This document shows, piece by piece, positions 6,292 through 13,350 of a DNA stretch of 15,967 bases. The notes under the pieces were generated by a model. The model ran no database searches. It was given only the letters and a program-made list of their open reading frames with translations, and had not been told where the DNA came from. Source of the stretch: Oscillospiraceae bacterium UBA4632 (GTDB taxonomy: Bacteria; Bacillota; Clostridia; Oscillospirales; Oscillospiraceae). Within the stretch, counting starts at the first letter, position 1; every line of letters begins with the position of its first letter. The position numbers and the translations under genes are program-made. Location: assembly GCA_002405995.1 (NCBI GenBank), contig DHMW01000120.1, positions 1,437 to 17,403 of the forward strand. The letters run 5' to 3'.

Positions 6292-9200
6292 GTGTACTTA
6301 AAGGCATTGGAGATCCAGGGCTTCAAGAGCTTTCCGGAAAAAACGGTGCTCAATTTCGGCGAGGATATCACCGCCATCGTCGGGCCGAACGGGAGCGGCA
6401 AATCAAATATTTCGGACGCCATCCGCTGGGTCATGGGCGAGCAGTCGAGCAAGTCGCTGCGCGGCGCGAAGATGGAGGATGTCATCTTCGGCGGCACGGA
6501 GACGCGCAGCCAGATGGGCTTTGCGCAGGTCACGCTTGTGCTGGACAATACCGAGCATATCTTTCCCAGCATGGAGGAAGCCGAGGTCTCCGTCACGCGC
6601 CGCTATTACCGCAGCGGTGAATCGGAATATTATATCAACCGGCAGTCGGTCAGGCTCCGCGATGTGAACGAGCTGTTCATGGATACCGGCATGGGGCGCG
6701 AGGGGTATTCCATCATCGGCCAGGGCCGCATCGATGAGATCCTCTCGCAGAAAAGCGCCGACCGCCGCGAGATCTTCGAGGAGGCGGCGGGCATTTCGCG
6801 CTTCCGCTACCGCAAGGAGGAGACGGAGCGCAAGCTTGACCGCACGGAGGAAAACCTGGTGCGCATCAACGACAAGATCGCCGAGCTTGAATTGCAGGTC
6901 GAGCCGCTGCGCGCGCAGGCGGAAACGGCAAAGCAGTATCTCGTCTACCGCGACGAGCTGCGCCTTCTGGAAATCTCCGTGTGGCTGGAAAACCTGGAAA
7001 CGCTCAAAACGAACGCCATCAAGCTCGACACTGACCTTGCGCTGGCGCAGGAGGAGCTGAAAAAGGCAAACGCCGACCTCGAGGCGCTGTATGCGGCCTC
7101 CGAGCAGTTCTCCGTGCGTATCCATGAGAACGATATTGCGCAGGATGCGCAGCGCGCGCAGCTCGCTGCGCTGGACGCGCAGGCCAAGGAGCATGAATCC
7201 GCCGTCGCGGTGCTGCAAACGGGTATCGCGCACAATGAGGAGAATATCGCGCGCGTGGAGGCGGAGCTCAGAAGCCAGTCCGACCGCGTCGGCTCGCTCG
7301 ACGCGCAGCTTGCACAGCAGCGCGCGCGCATCGAGGAGCTGGAGCTGAGCCGGAGCGAAGCTGAAGAAGCGCTTGCCGCGCTTTTGCGGCAGGCGGAGGA
7401 GCTGTCGAAAAATGCGGGCGCGGCGGCAAGCGAGGCCGAGAGCCTGCGCGCAAGGGAAGCGCTCGCCCTTGCTGCCGCGGCGGACAGCCGCGCCGACCTC
7501 GCCGCCCTCCGCTCGGCGCTCACCGAGATGGACGAGCGCGAGAGCGCGATCGTCTCAGAGCAGGAAGGCGGAGAGGTGCAGCTTGCCGACACGAGAAAGC
7601 GCGCCGCGGAGAACCGCAGGGCGCTTGACGCCGCGCAGGAGGAGGCCGACGCCATCCGCAACATCATCGCCGGTCACACGATGAAGATGCAGGGGCGCGT
7701 CGAGCACGAGAAGGAGGCGGGCGAAAAGCACGTTTCTCTCACGATGGAGATGAACAACCTTGATTCCCGCATCCGCCTGCTCAGCGAGATGGAAAAGGAG
7801 TACGAGGGCTTCAACAAGGCGGTGCGCCTTGTGATGCAGGCGGCGGAGAAGAAGCAGCTGCGCGGTGTGCGCGGACCGGTCGCCAGTCTCATGAAGGTCG
7901 ATAAGAAATACGCCGTCGCGATCGAGATCGCGCTCGGCGCGGGTCTGCAGAACATCGTCGTCGAGCGCGAGGAGGACGCCAAGAGCGCCATTGGTTTTCT
8001 GAAACAGCGCGACGGCGGACGCGCCACGTTTCTGCCGATGTCCGCCATCCGCGGCGACGAGCTGCGCGAGACGCGCATCAGGGATGAGTACGGCTACATT
8101 GCCCTCGCCAGCGAGCTGGTGGAGCATGACGCTGCCTACGACAGCATCTTCCGCAGCCTGCTCGGCCGCACGGCCGTGGTCGAGGATCTTGACTGCGGCA
8201 TCGCCATTTCGCGCAAATTCTCGAACGCCTTCCGTATCGTGACGCTCGACGGCCAGGTCTTAAACCGCGGCGGTTCGATGACGGGCGGCTCGATCTCCCG
8301 CAGCGCGGGCATCCTGAGCCGCGCGGGCGAGCTGCGCGAGCTGGCGGCACGGCGCGGAAGCCTTGCCGAAAGGCTCGATCTCGCCGCCAAGGCGGCCGAG
8401 GACGCCAAGCGCGAGCTTGCCAGGGCGAGATACGAGCTGGAGGTCGCGCAGGGTCAGCAGCGCGCGGCGGAGGACGCCGTGCTCAAGCTGCAAGGGGAAA
8501 AGAACCACTACGACCTGCTGCTCTCGTCGCTGCGCGAGCGGCTCGAGGCGCTGGACAATGAACGCGAGACCATCGCGCGCCGCCGCGGCGAGGCGAAGCG
8601 CGCCATGCAGGAAGAGGAAGCGCTCGCGCTTTCTCAGGAAAAGGAGGCGGGCGAGCTGCGCGCACAGGCGGAAAAGAGCCTTTCCGGCCAGAGCGAGCTG
8701 CTGCGCTCGACCTCGCGTCTCGGCGACGAGATCGCCGGGAAGAAGAGCGCGCTCGCGGGCTATGCCGCCGAGCGCGAGACGACGGAAAGGTCGCTTGAGA
8801 GCCTGGAGAGCCTGCGCGGGCAGATGCAGGGCGACGAGCAGAGCAGACGCGCGCTCATCGAACAGTACCGAGCCGCGAACGAGCAGGCGCAGCGCGAGAT
8901 CGGCACGCATGAAGCGGAGCTCGCCGCGCTGCGCGTGCAGACGGAGGAAAAGAGCGCCGCGCTTGAAGAGCTTTCCAGGGCGAAGCTTGCGCTTGAGGCC
9001 GAGCGCGGGCAGAGCGACCGCCGCGGCAGGGAGCTGAACGAAAATGTGCTCAACGTTGAGCGCAGCGTCAGCAGGCTCGAGCAGAAGCGCGCGACGAGCG
9101 CGATGGAGGAGCAGCAGATCCTCGATAAGCTGTGGGAAAGCTACGAGCTGTCGCACTCCGCGGCGCAGGCGCAGCGCATCGAGCTGGAGAGCCTTCCCAG

Positions 9201-9867
9201 GGCGAACCGCCGCATCGGCGAGCTCAAGCGCGCTATCAGCGGCCTCGGCAATGTCAACGTCGGCGCGATCGAGGAATTTGAGCGCGTGAACACGCGCTAC
9301 ACCTACCTCACGACCCAGCGCGACGACGTGGAAAAGGCAAAGGAGGAGCTGCTGGGCGTCATCGAGAGCATCACGGGCGAGATGACCGCCATTTTCAAAG
9401 AGCAGTTCGCCCTCATCCGCGAGAGCTTTCAGGAGACGTTCCTTGAGCTGTTCGGCGGCGGCAAGGCGACGCTCGAGCTGGAGGACGAGAACGACGTGCT
9501 GGGCTGCGGCATCGAGATCAAGGTCCAGCCGCCGGGCAAGGCGCTCAAGACGATCACGCTGCTCTCGGGCGGCGAAAAGGCGTTTGTCGCCATCGCGCTT
9601 TACTTTGCCATCCTCAAGGTGCATCCCACGCCCTTCTGCGTCATGGATGAGATCGAGGCGGCGCTCGATGAGCCGAACGTGGTGCGTGTGGCAAACTATA
9701 TGCGCCGCATCACGAGCAAAACGCAGTTTATCGTCATCACGCACCGCCGCGGCACGATGGAGGCGGCGGACGTCCTCTACGGCGTCACGATGCAGGAGCG
9801 CGGCGTGAGTAAAGTGCTGACGATCAACATGAACGACATGGCAAAGGAGCTTGGCGTCAAGGAATAA
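6292..9867 (+). CDS. smc: Chromosome segregation ATPase SMC
   Basis: The 1191-residue product is a full-length bacterial SMC, the core of the condensin-like complex with ScpA and ScpB that organises and segregates the chromosome. The N-terminal head has Walker A GPNGSGKS (31-38). Long Ala/Glu/Arg-rich coiled coils run from about 170-500 and 680-1030. Between them is the hinge (about 523-670), opening with LRGVRGPVASLMKV and closing with NRGGSMTGGSISRSAG. The C-terminal head carries the ABC signature LLSGGEKAFVAIAL (about 1090) and Walker B FCVMDEIEAALDE (about 1115-1127), followed by the FIVITHRRGTMEAAD switch-like segment. Length matches the family. The start is GTG, supported by a strong AAGGAGGAG at 6276-6284. 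ftsY follows after 13 bases, an order common in Firmicutes; rnc, often just upstream of smc, is replaced here by the TepA-like gene. Confidence 0.98.
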   Translation: MYLKALEIQGFKSFPEKTVLNFGEDITAIVGPNGSGKSNISDAIRWVMGEQSSKSLRGAKMEDVIFGGTETRSQMGFAQVTLVLDNTEHIFPSMEEAEVSVTRRYYRSGESEYYINRQSVRLRDVNELFMDTGMGREGYSIIGQGRIDEILSQKSADRREIFEEAAGISRFRYRKEETERKLDRTEENLVRINDKIAELELQVEPLRAQAETAKQYLVYRDELRLLEISVWLENLETLKTNAIKLDTDLALAQEELKKANADLEALYAASEQFSVRIHENDIAQDAQRAQLAALDAQAKEHESAVAVLQTGIAHNEENIARVEAELRSQSDRVGSLDAQLAQQRARIEELELSRSEAEEALAALLRQAEELSKNAGAAASEAESLRAREALALAAAADSRADLAALRSALTEMDERESAIVSEQEGGEVQLADTRKRAAENRRALDAAQEEADAIRNIIAGHTMKMQGRVEHEKEAGEKHVSLTMEMNNLDSRIRLLSEMEKEYEGFNKAVRLVMQAAEKKQLRGVRGPVASLMKVDKKYAVAIEIALGAGLQNIVVEREEDAKSAIGFLKQRDGGRATFLPMSAIRGDELRETRIRDEYGYIALASELVEHDAAYDSIFRSLLGRTAVVEDLDCGIAISRKFSNAFRIVTLDGQVLNRGGSMTGGSISRSAGILSRAGELRELAARRGSLAERLDLAAKAAEDAKRELARARYELEVAQGQQRAAEDAVLKLQGEKNHYDLLLSSLRERLEALDNERETIARRRGEAKRAMQEEEALALSQEKEAGELRAQAEKSLSGQSELLRSTSRLGDEIAGKKSALAGYAAERETTERSLESLESLRGQMQGDEQSRRALIEQYRAANEQAQREIGTHEAELAALRVQTEEKSAALEELSRAKLALEAERGQSDRRGRELNENVLNVERSVSRLEQKRATSAMEEQQILDKLWESYELSHSAAQAQRIELESLPRANRRIGELKRAISGLGNVNVGAIEEFERVNTRYTYLTTQRDDVEKAKEELLGVIESITGEMTAIFKEQFALIRESFQETFLELFGGGKATLELEDENDVLGCGIEIKVQPPGKALKTITLLSGGEKAFVAIALYFAILKVHPTPFCVMDEIEAALDEPNVVRVANYMRRITSKTQFIVITHRRGTMEAADVLYGVTMQERGVSKVLTINMNDMAKELGVKE

Positions 9868-9880
9868 GCGAGGAGAGAGT

Positions 9881-10750
9881 ATGGGAATTTTTGCAAGGAT
9901 CAAAAAGGCGTGGTACGACACCATCGTGTGGGAGACCATCGACGAGGAATTCTATGAAGAGCTTGAGGACAGCCTCATCATGGCTGACCTCGGCGCGGCG
10001 GTCGCGCACGACGCGGTGAAGAAGCTGCGCGACGTGGTGTACCAGAAGAGCATCCAGAGCGGCGAGGGCGTGAAGCAGGCGCTGCGCGATATTTTAATTG
10101 AAAAGCTGAACGTGGGCGGCACGGCGCTCGACTTATCGACCAGACCGAGCGTTGTGCTGGTCATCGGCGTGAACGGCGTGGGCAAGACCACGTCCATCGG
10201 CAAGCTTGCCCACCGCCTGAAGGGCGAGGGCAAGCGCGTGCTGCTGTGCGCGGCGGATACGTTCCGCGCGGCGGCGGCGGATCAGCTTGAGATCTGGGCG
10301 GAGCGCGCAGACTGCGAGATCGTCCGCTCAAAGGAGGGCGCGGACCCCGGCGCGGTGCTGTTCGACTCGCTCGCCGCGGCGAAGGCGAGAGGTGTGGACG
10401 TCGTCCTCTGCGATACGGCAGGCAGGCTCCACAACAAGGTGAACCTGATGAACGAGCTGAGCAAGCTCCGCAAGATCATCGACCGCGAAACGCCGGACGC
10501 CGCGAAGGAGACGCTGCTTGTTCTCGACGCGACGACGGGGCAGAACGGCTTGCAGCAGGCCAGAGTCTTCCGCGAGACGGCGGGGCTGACGGGCATCATC
10601 TTAACGAAGCTCGACGGCACGGCCAAGGGCGGCATCTGCGTCGCCATTGCGCAGGAGCTCGGCGTGCCGGTGAAGTATGTCGGCCTCGGCGAGGGCATCG
10701 ACGATCTCCAGCCGTTCGATGCGGAGGAGTATGTCAAGGCGCTGATCTAA
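9881..10750 (+). CDS. ftsY: Signal recognition particle receptor FtsY
   Basis: The 289-residue GTPase is the SRP docking partner that brings Ffh-bound ribosomes to the membrane. G motifs are all visible: GVNGVGKTT (96-104, G1), CAADTFRAAAADQL (G2 region), CDTAGRLHNKVNLMNEL (G3, Asp178), TKLDGTAKGG (242-251, G4) and the closing GLGEGIDDLQPFDAEEYV. The N domain occupies about residues 20-85. The long acidic A domain of E. coli FtsY is absent. Instead the protein begins with a short basic/aromatic stretch, MGIFARIKKAWYDTIVW, which could be an amphipathic membrane-targeting helix, as in other Firmicutes. The ATG at 9881 is chosen over one at 9851 because AGGAG (9871-9875) precedes it and because the upstream candidate lies inside smc. 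It is almost certainly cotranscribed with smc. Confidence 0.97.
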   Translation: MGIFARIKKAWYDTIVWETIDEEFYEELEDSLIMADLGAAVAHDAVKKLRDVVYQKSIQSGEGVKQALRDILIEKLNVGGTALDLSTRPSVVLVIGVNGVGKTTSIGKLAHRLKGEGKRVLLCAADTFRAAAADQLEIWAERADCEIVRSKEGADPGAVLFDSLAAAKARGVDVVLCDTAGRLHNKVNLMNELSKLRKIIDRETPDAAKETLLVLDATTGQNGLQQARVFRETAGLTGIILTKLDGTAKGGICVAIAQELGVPVKYVGLGEGIDDLQPFDAEEYVKALI

Positions 10751-10791
10751 ACAGGAAAAACAGGACCCTGCGCGACAAAAAGGAGACGGAT

Positions 10792-11175
10792 ATGGAAATC
10801 ACTTCTGTTTGCCCCTATTGCGGAAAGGAAATGCGAGACGGTGTGATCCCCGCTTACCGCGACTACATCGAGTGGATGGGGCGCGGGGAGGACGGTATGC
10901 TGGGTTCGGGCCCTGACGACAGAAATTCCGTCACGCTCGTCAAGGCCGGATTATTCGGCGACGACCAAACGCCCGCCTATTACTGCGAGAGCTGCAAGGT
11001 GGTCATCATGCCCGTGCCGGAGATCGAGTGGCCGCTTGATAAGCTCGATAAAAAGTTCACGGCCTGGCAGGAAAAGATAAGTGCGCAGCGCGAAGAGCGC
11101 AGGGCGCGGCGGCAGGAAGAGGAAAAGGAACGCAGGAGCAAAACGAGACGGGAAAAGGACCCGTGGGAGGTTTGA
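10792..11175 (+). CDS. Small zinc-ribbon-like protein of unknown function (possibly PF20097/DUF6487 type)
   Basis: The 127-residue product has two CxxC pairs, CPYC (Cys7/Cys10) and CESC (Cys65/Cys68), separated by about 55 residues. This is the expected layout of a four-cysteine zinc ribbon. The N-terminal VCPYCGKEMRDGVIPAYRD resembles a Firmicutes family of small uncharacterised zinc-ribbon proteins, an assignment made from memory and not checked. The last 40 residues are very basic and acidic (ERRARRQEEEKERRSKTRRE), probably a charged helix, ending in DPWEV. There is no membrane segment. AGGAG precedes the ATG by about eight bases. It lies 41 bases after ftsY, and its 3' end contains the ribosome binding site for rdgB, so it belongs to the same operon. 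No function can be assigned; a role with RNA or ribosomes is only a guess from the basic tail and neighbours. Confidence 0.85.
   Translation: MEITSVCPYCGKEMRDGVIPAYRDYIEWMGRGEDGMLGSGPDDRNSVTLVKAGLFGDDQTPAYYCESCKVVIMPVPEIEWPLDKLDKKFTAWQEKISAQREERRARRQEEEKERRSKTRREKDPWEV
11165..11170 (+). promoter_or_regulatory. Ribosome binding site fixing the rdgB start
   Basis: GGGAGG lies inside the last codons of the zinc-ribbon gene, seven bases before the ATG at 11178. It supports that ATG over an in-frame GTG at 11163, which has no comparable SD and precedes the conserved MKFVLATQN start of the family. Confidence 0.85.
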
Positions 11176-11177
11176 CG

Positions 11178-11774
11178 ATGAAATTTGTTCTGGCAACGCA
11201 GAACCCCAAGAAATTGAAGGAAATGAGCGCCATCCTGGGCGAGCTTGGCGTGGAGGTCGTGTCGGAAGCCGACCTCGGCGTGAAGATCGAGGTCGAGGAG
11301 ACCGGCGAGACGTTTGCGGAGAATTCGCTTTTGAAGTCTAAGGCCGTCATGGAGGCGACGAAGCTTCCCGCCATCGCGGATGATTCGGGCCTGTGCGTGA
11401 ACGCGCTCAACGGCGGCCCCGGCGTTTACAGCGCGCGCTTTGGCGGCGAGGGGCTGGACGACGCGGGCCGCTACCGCCTGCTGCTCGAGATGCTGCGCGG
11501 ACAGGCTGACCGCCGCGCGCATTTCCACACGACCGTCACCTGCGCGTTTCCAAATGGCGATGTGCTGCGCGCGGACGGCGAGGTGCAGGGCACCATCGCC
11601 TTTGCGCCGATGGGCGAGGGCGGCTTTGGATATGATCCCGTGTTCTTTGTGCCTGACAAGCGAAAGACCTTTGCACAGCTGACAGCGGAAGAAAAAGCGG
11701 AGATCTCGCACCGCGGCAAGGCGCTGCGCGCGTTCAAGGAAACGCTCGGAAGCTATCTTGCAGAACATCAATAA
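11178..11774 (+). CDS. rdgB: XTP/dITP diphosphatase (non-canonical purine NTP pyrophosphatase)
   Basis: The 198-residue product is a RdgB/HAM1-family enzyme that hydrolyses dITP, ITP and XTP to the monophosphate and pyrophosphate, keeping deaminated purines out of DNA and RNA. Family motifs appear in order: FVLATQNPKKLKEM (Thr7, Asn9, Lys12), ETGETFAENSLLKSKA, the metal-binding ADDSGL (Asp68/Asp69), GPGVYSARFGGEG, GFGYDPVFF and the late SHRGKALR. Length is typical. Only two bases separate the zinc-ribbon stop from this ATG, so translation is likely coupled. The next gene, yhbY, starts 18 bases downstream. Confidence 0.96.
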   Translation: MKFVLATQNPKKLKEMSAILGELGVEVVSEADLGVKIEVEETGETFAENSLLKSKAVMEATKLPAIADDSGLCVNALNGGPGVYSARFGGEGLDDAGRYRLLLEMLRGQADRRAHFHTTVTCAFPNGDVLRADGEVQGTIAFAPMGEGGFGYDPVFFVPDKRKTFAQLTAEEKAEISHRGKALRAFKETLGSYLAEHQ

Positions 11775-11792
11775 AAAGGATAGGGGAATATT

Positions 11793-12116
11793 ATGGAATT
11801 AAGCAGCAAGCAGCGCGCGTATCTGCGCGGCCTTTCCAATGACCTCGACGTGATCGTCCACATCGGCAAGGACGGCATCGGCGAAAACCTCGTCAAGCAG
11901 GCGAACGACGCGCTGGAGGCGCGCGAGCTCATCAAGTGCCGCGTGCTCGAAAACAGCATGCTCACCGCGCGCGAGGCGTGCGACGAGCTGAGCGTGCTCA
12001 CGCGCAGCGAGCAGGTGCAGGTCATCGGCACGAAGTTCGTGCTCTACCGTCCCTCGCACAAAAAGGACAAGAAAGACAAGATCGTGCTGCCCAGGGCGGC
12101 AAAGAGGGCGGAGTAA
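11793..12116 (+). CDS. yhbY: CRM-domain RNA-binding protein YhbY (YqeI type)
   Basis: The 107-residue product is a single CRM (chloroplast RNA splicing and ribosome maturation) domain, with LSSKQRAYLRGLSNDLDVIV, the GKDGIGENLVKQ loop that carries the GxxG RNA-contact motif, and QVIGTKFVLYR. Family members associate with pre-50S particles and are thought to aid ribosome assembly. A Lys-rich tail (SHKKDKKDK) follows the domain. The placement next to nadD and yqeK matches the B. subtilis yqeI-yqeJ-yqeK order. AAGGA and GGGG elements (11776-11786) precede the ATG. Confidence 0.95.
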   Translation: MELSSKQRAYLRGLSNDLDVIVHIGKDGIGENLVKQANDALEARELIKCRVLENSMLTAREACDELSVLTRSEQVQVIGTKFVLYRPSHKKDKKDKIVLPRAAKRAE

Positions 12117-12141
12117 AAGAGAAAAAGGGGACGGACAAGCT

Positions 12142-13350
12142 TTGAAGATCGGAATTTACGGCGGCAGCTTCAACCCGCCGCATCTGGGTCATATGGCCGC
12201 GGCGGAGAGCGCGGCGAAATATCTGGGGCTTGACGAGCTGCTGCTCATCCCCGCGGGCATCCCGCCGCACAAGGCGCTCTCGGCAGACGATCCGGGCAAG
12301 CTCCACCGTCTTGCCATGACGCGCCTGATAGGCGAGCAGATCGGGCAGGATACCGGCATAAGAGTTGAAGTGTCGGATATGGAGATCGCGCGCGAGGGGA
12401 AAAGCTATACGGCGGATACGCTGCGCGAGCTTCGCGCGAAGCACCCGGGCGACGAGCTGTGGCTCCTGATGGGGACGGATATGTTCCTCACTTTTCAGTA
12501 CTGGTACAGACCGGAGGAGATCGTGCGGTACGCCGGCATCTGCGCCTTCGGGCGCACGGAGGCGGACGGCGAGGCGCTGTTTGCCCCGCAGCGGGAATTT
12601 CTGGGGAAGAAGTTTCCCGGCAGCCGCATCGTGACGATGACGCTGCCGAACCTTGTGGACGTTTCATCCACCACGCTGCGCGCACGCATCCCGAAGGGGG
12701 AGACGGAGGGGCTGCTTGCCCCTGCGGTGCTGGGGTACATTTACCGCAAGCATCTTTATGGAACAAATCTTGATCTGAAGCGTCTAACGGTAGAGGAGCT
12801 GAGACCCATCGCGCTCTCCTACCTCAAGCCCAAGCGCATTCCGCACGTCCTCGGCACGGAAAAAACAGCCGCGGCACTGGCGGAAAAATACGGCGCGGAC
12901 ATTCATAAATCGCGCGTTGCCGCGCTGCTGCACGATTCGACCAAGCGCCTTTCCATGGAGGAGCAGCTTGTCATGTGCGAGCATTACCGCATTGCGCTCG
13001 ACGAGCTGGAGCAAAAGGCGCTCAAGCTGCTGCACGCCAAGACCGGCGCGGCGCTTGCGCGCGACGTATACGGCGTGGACGATGACGTTTACAACGCCAT
13101 TCTCTGGCATACGACCGGCAAGCCCGATATGACGCTTTTGGAAAAGGTCATCTACCTTGCCGACTTCATCGAGCCGAGCCGTGACTTTGACGGCGTGGAC
13201 GCGCTGCGCGCCGCCGTGTGGGAGGATCTGGACAAGGGGCTTGAGATGGGTCTCGCCATGACGGTGGAGGAGATGACGGAAATGGGCAATCCCGTTCACC
13301 GCAATACGCTGGAGGCACTGGACTATCTGAGAGGACATACCCATGAGTGA
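12142..13350 (+). CDS. Fused nicotinate-nucleotide adenylyltransferase (NadD) and HD hydrolase (YqeK)
   Basis: This 402-residue protein carries two domains that are separate neighbours (yqeJ, yqeK) in B. subtilis. Residues 1 to about 205 are NadD, which adenylates nicotinate mononucleotide to deamido-NAD. It shows the nucleotidyltransferase GGSFNPPHLGH (7-17), LLMGTDMFLTFQYW and DVSSTTLR (the SxTxxR site, about 173-180). Residues from about 213 are a YqeK HD domain, with the metal-binding HVLGTEKTAAALA (His235), AALLHDSTK (His264/Asp265), LHAKTGA, ILWHTTG and YLADFIEPSRDFDGVD. Characterised YqeK proteins split Ap4A symmetrically to ADP. The start is TTG with GGGG (12127-12130) and a rather long spacing. 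The 3' end overlaps the LCP gene by eight bases. The domain calls are firm; a benefit from linking NAD synthesis to Ap4A removal is speculative. Confidence 0.93.
   Translation: MKIGIYGGSFNPPHLGHMAAAESAAKYLGLDELLLIPAGIPPHKALSADDPGKLHRLAMTRLIGEQIGQDTGIRVEVSDMEIAREGKSYTADTLRELRAKHPGDELWLLMGTDMFLTFQYWYRPEEIVRYAGICAFGRTEADGEALFAPQREFLGKKFPGSRIVTMTLPNLVDVSSTTLRARIPKGETEGLLAPAVLGYIYRKHLYGTNLDLKRLTVEELRPIALSYLKPKRIPHVLGTEKTAAALAEKYGADIHKSRVAALLHDSTKRLSMEEQLVMCEHYRIALDELEQKALKLLHAKTGAALARDVYGVDDDVYNAILWHTTGKPDMTLLEKVIYLADFIEPSRDFDGVDALRAAVWEDLDKGLEMGLAMTVEEMTEMGNPVHRNTLEALDYLRGHTHE

Noticed and set aside
8260..9939. Long open frame (559 codons) on the minus strand opposite smc and the start of ftsY
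   Set aside because: It is antisense to clear SMC head and coiled-coil coding sequence, is dominated by Leu/Arg/Ala, and has no recognisable domain. GC-rich third positions leave the antisense frame free of stops.
11163..11177. GTG start for rdgB at 11163
   Set aside because: The family begins at MKFVLATQN, and the SD at 11165-11170 serves the ATG at 11178.
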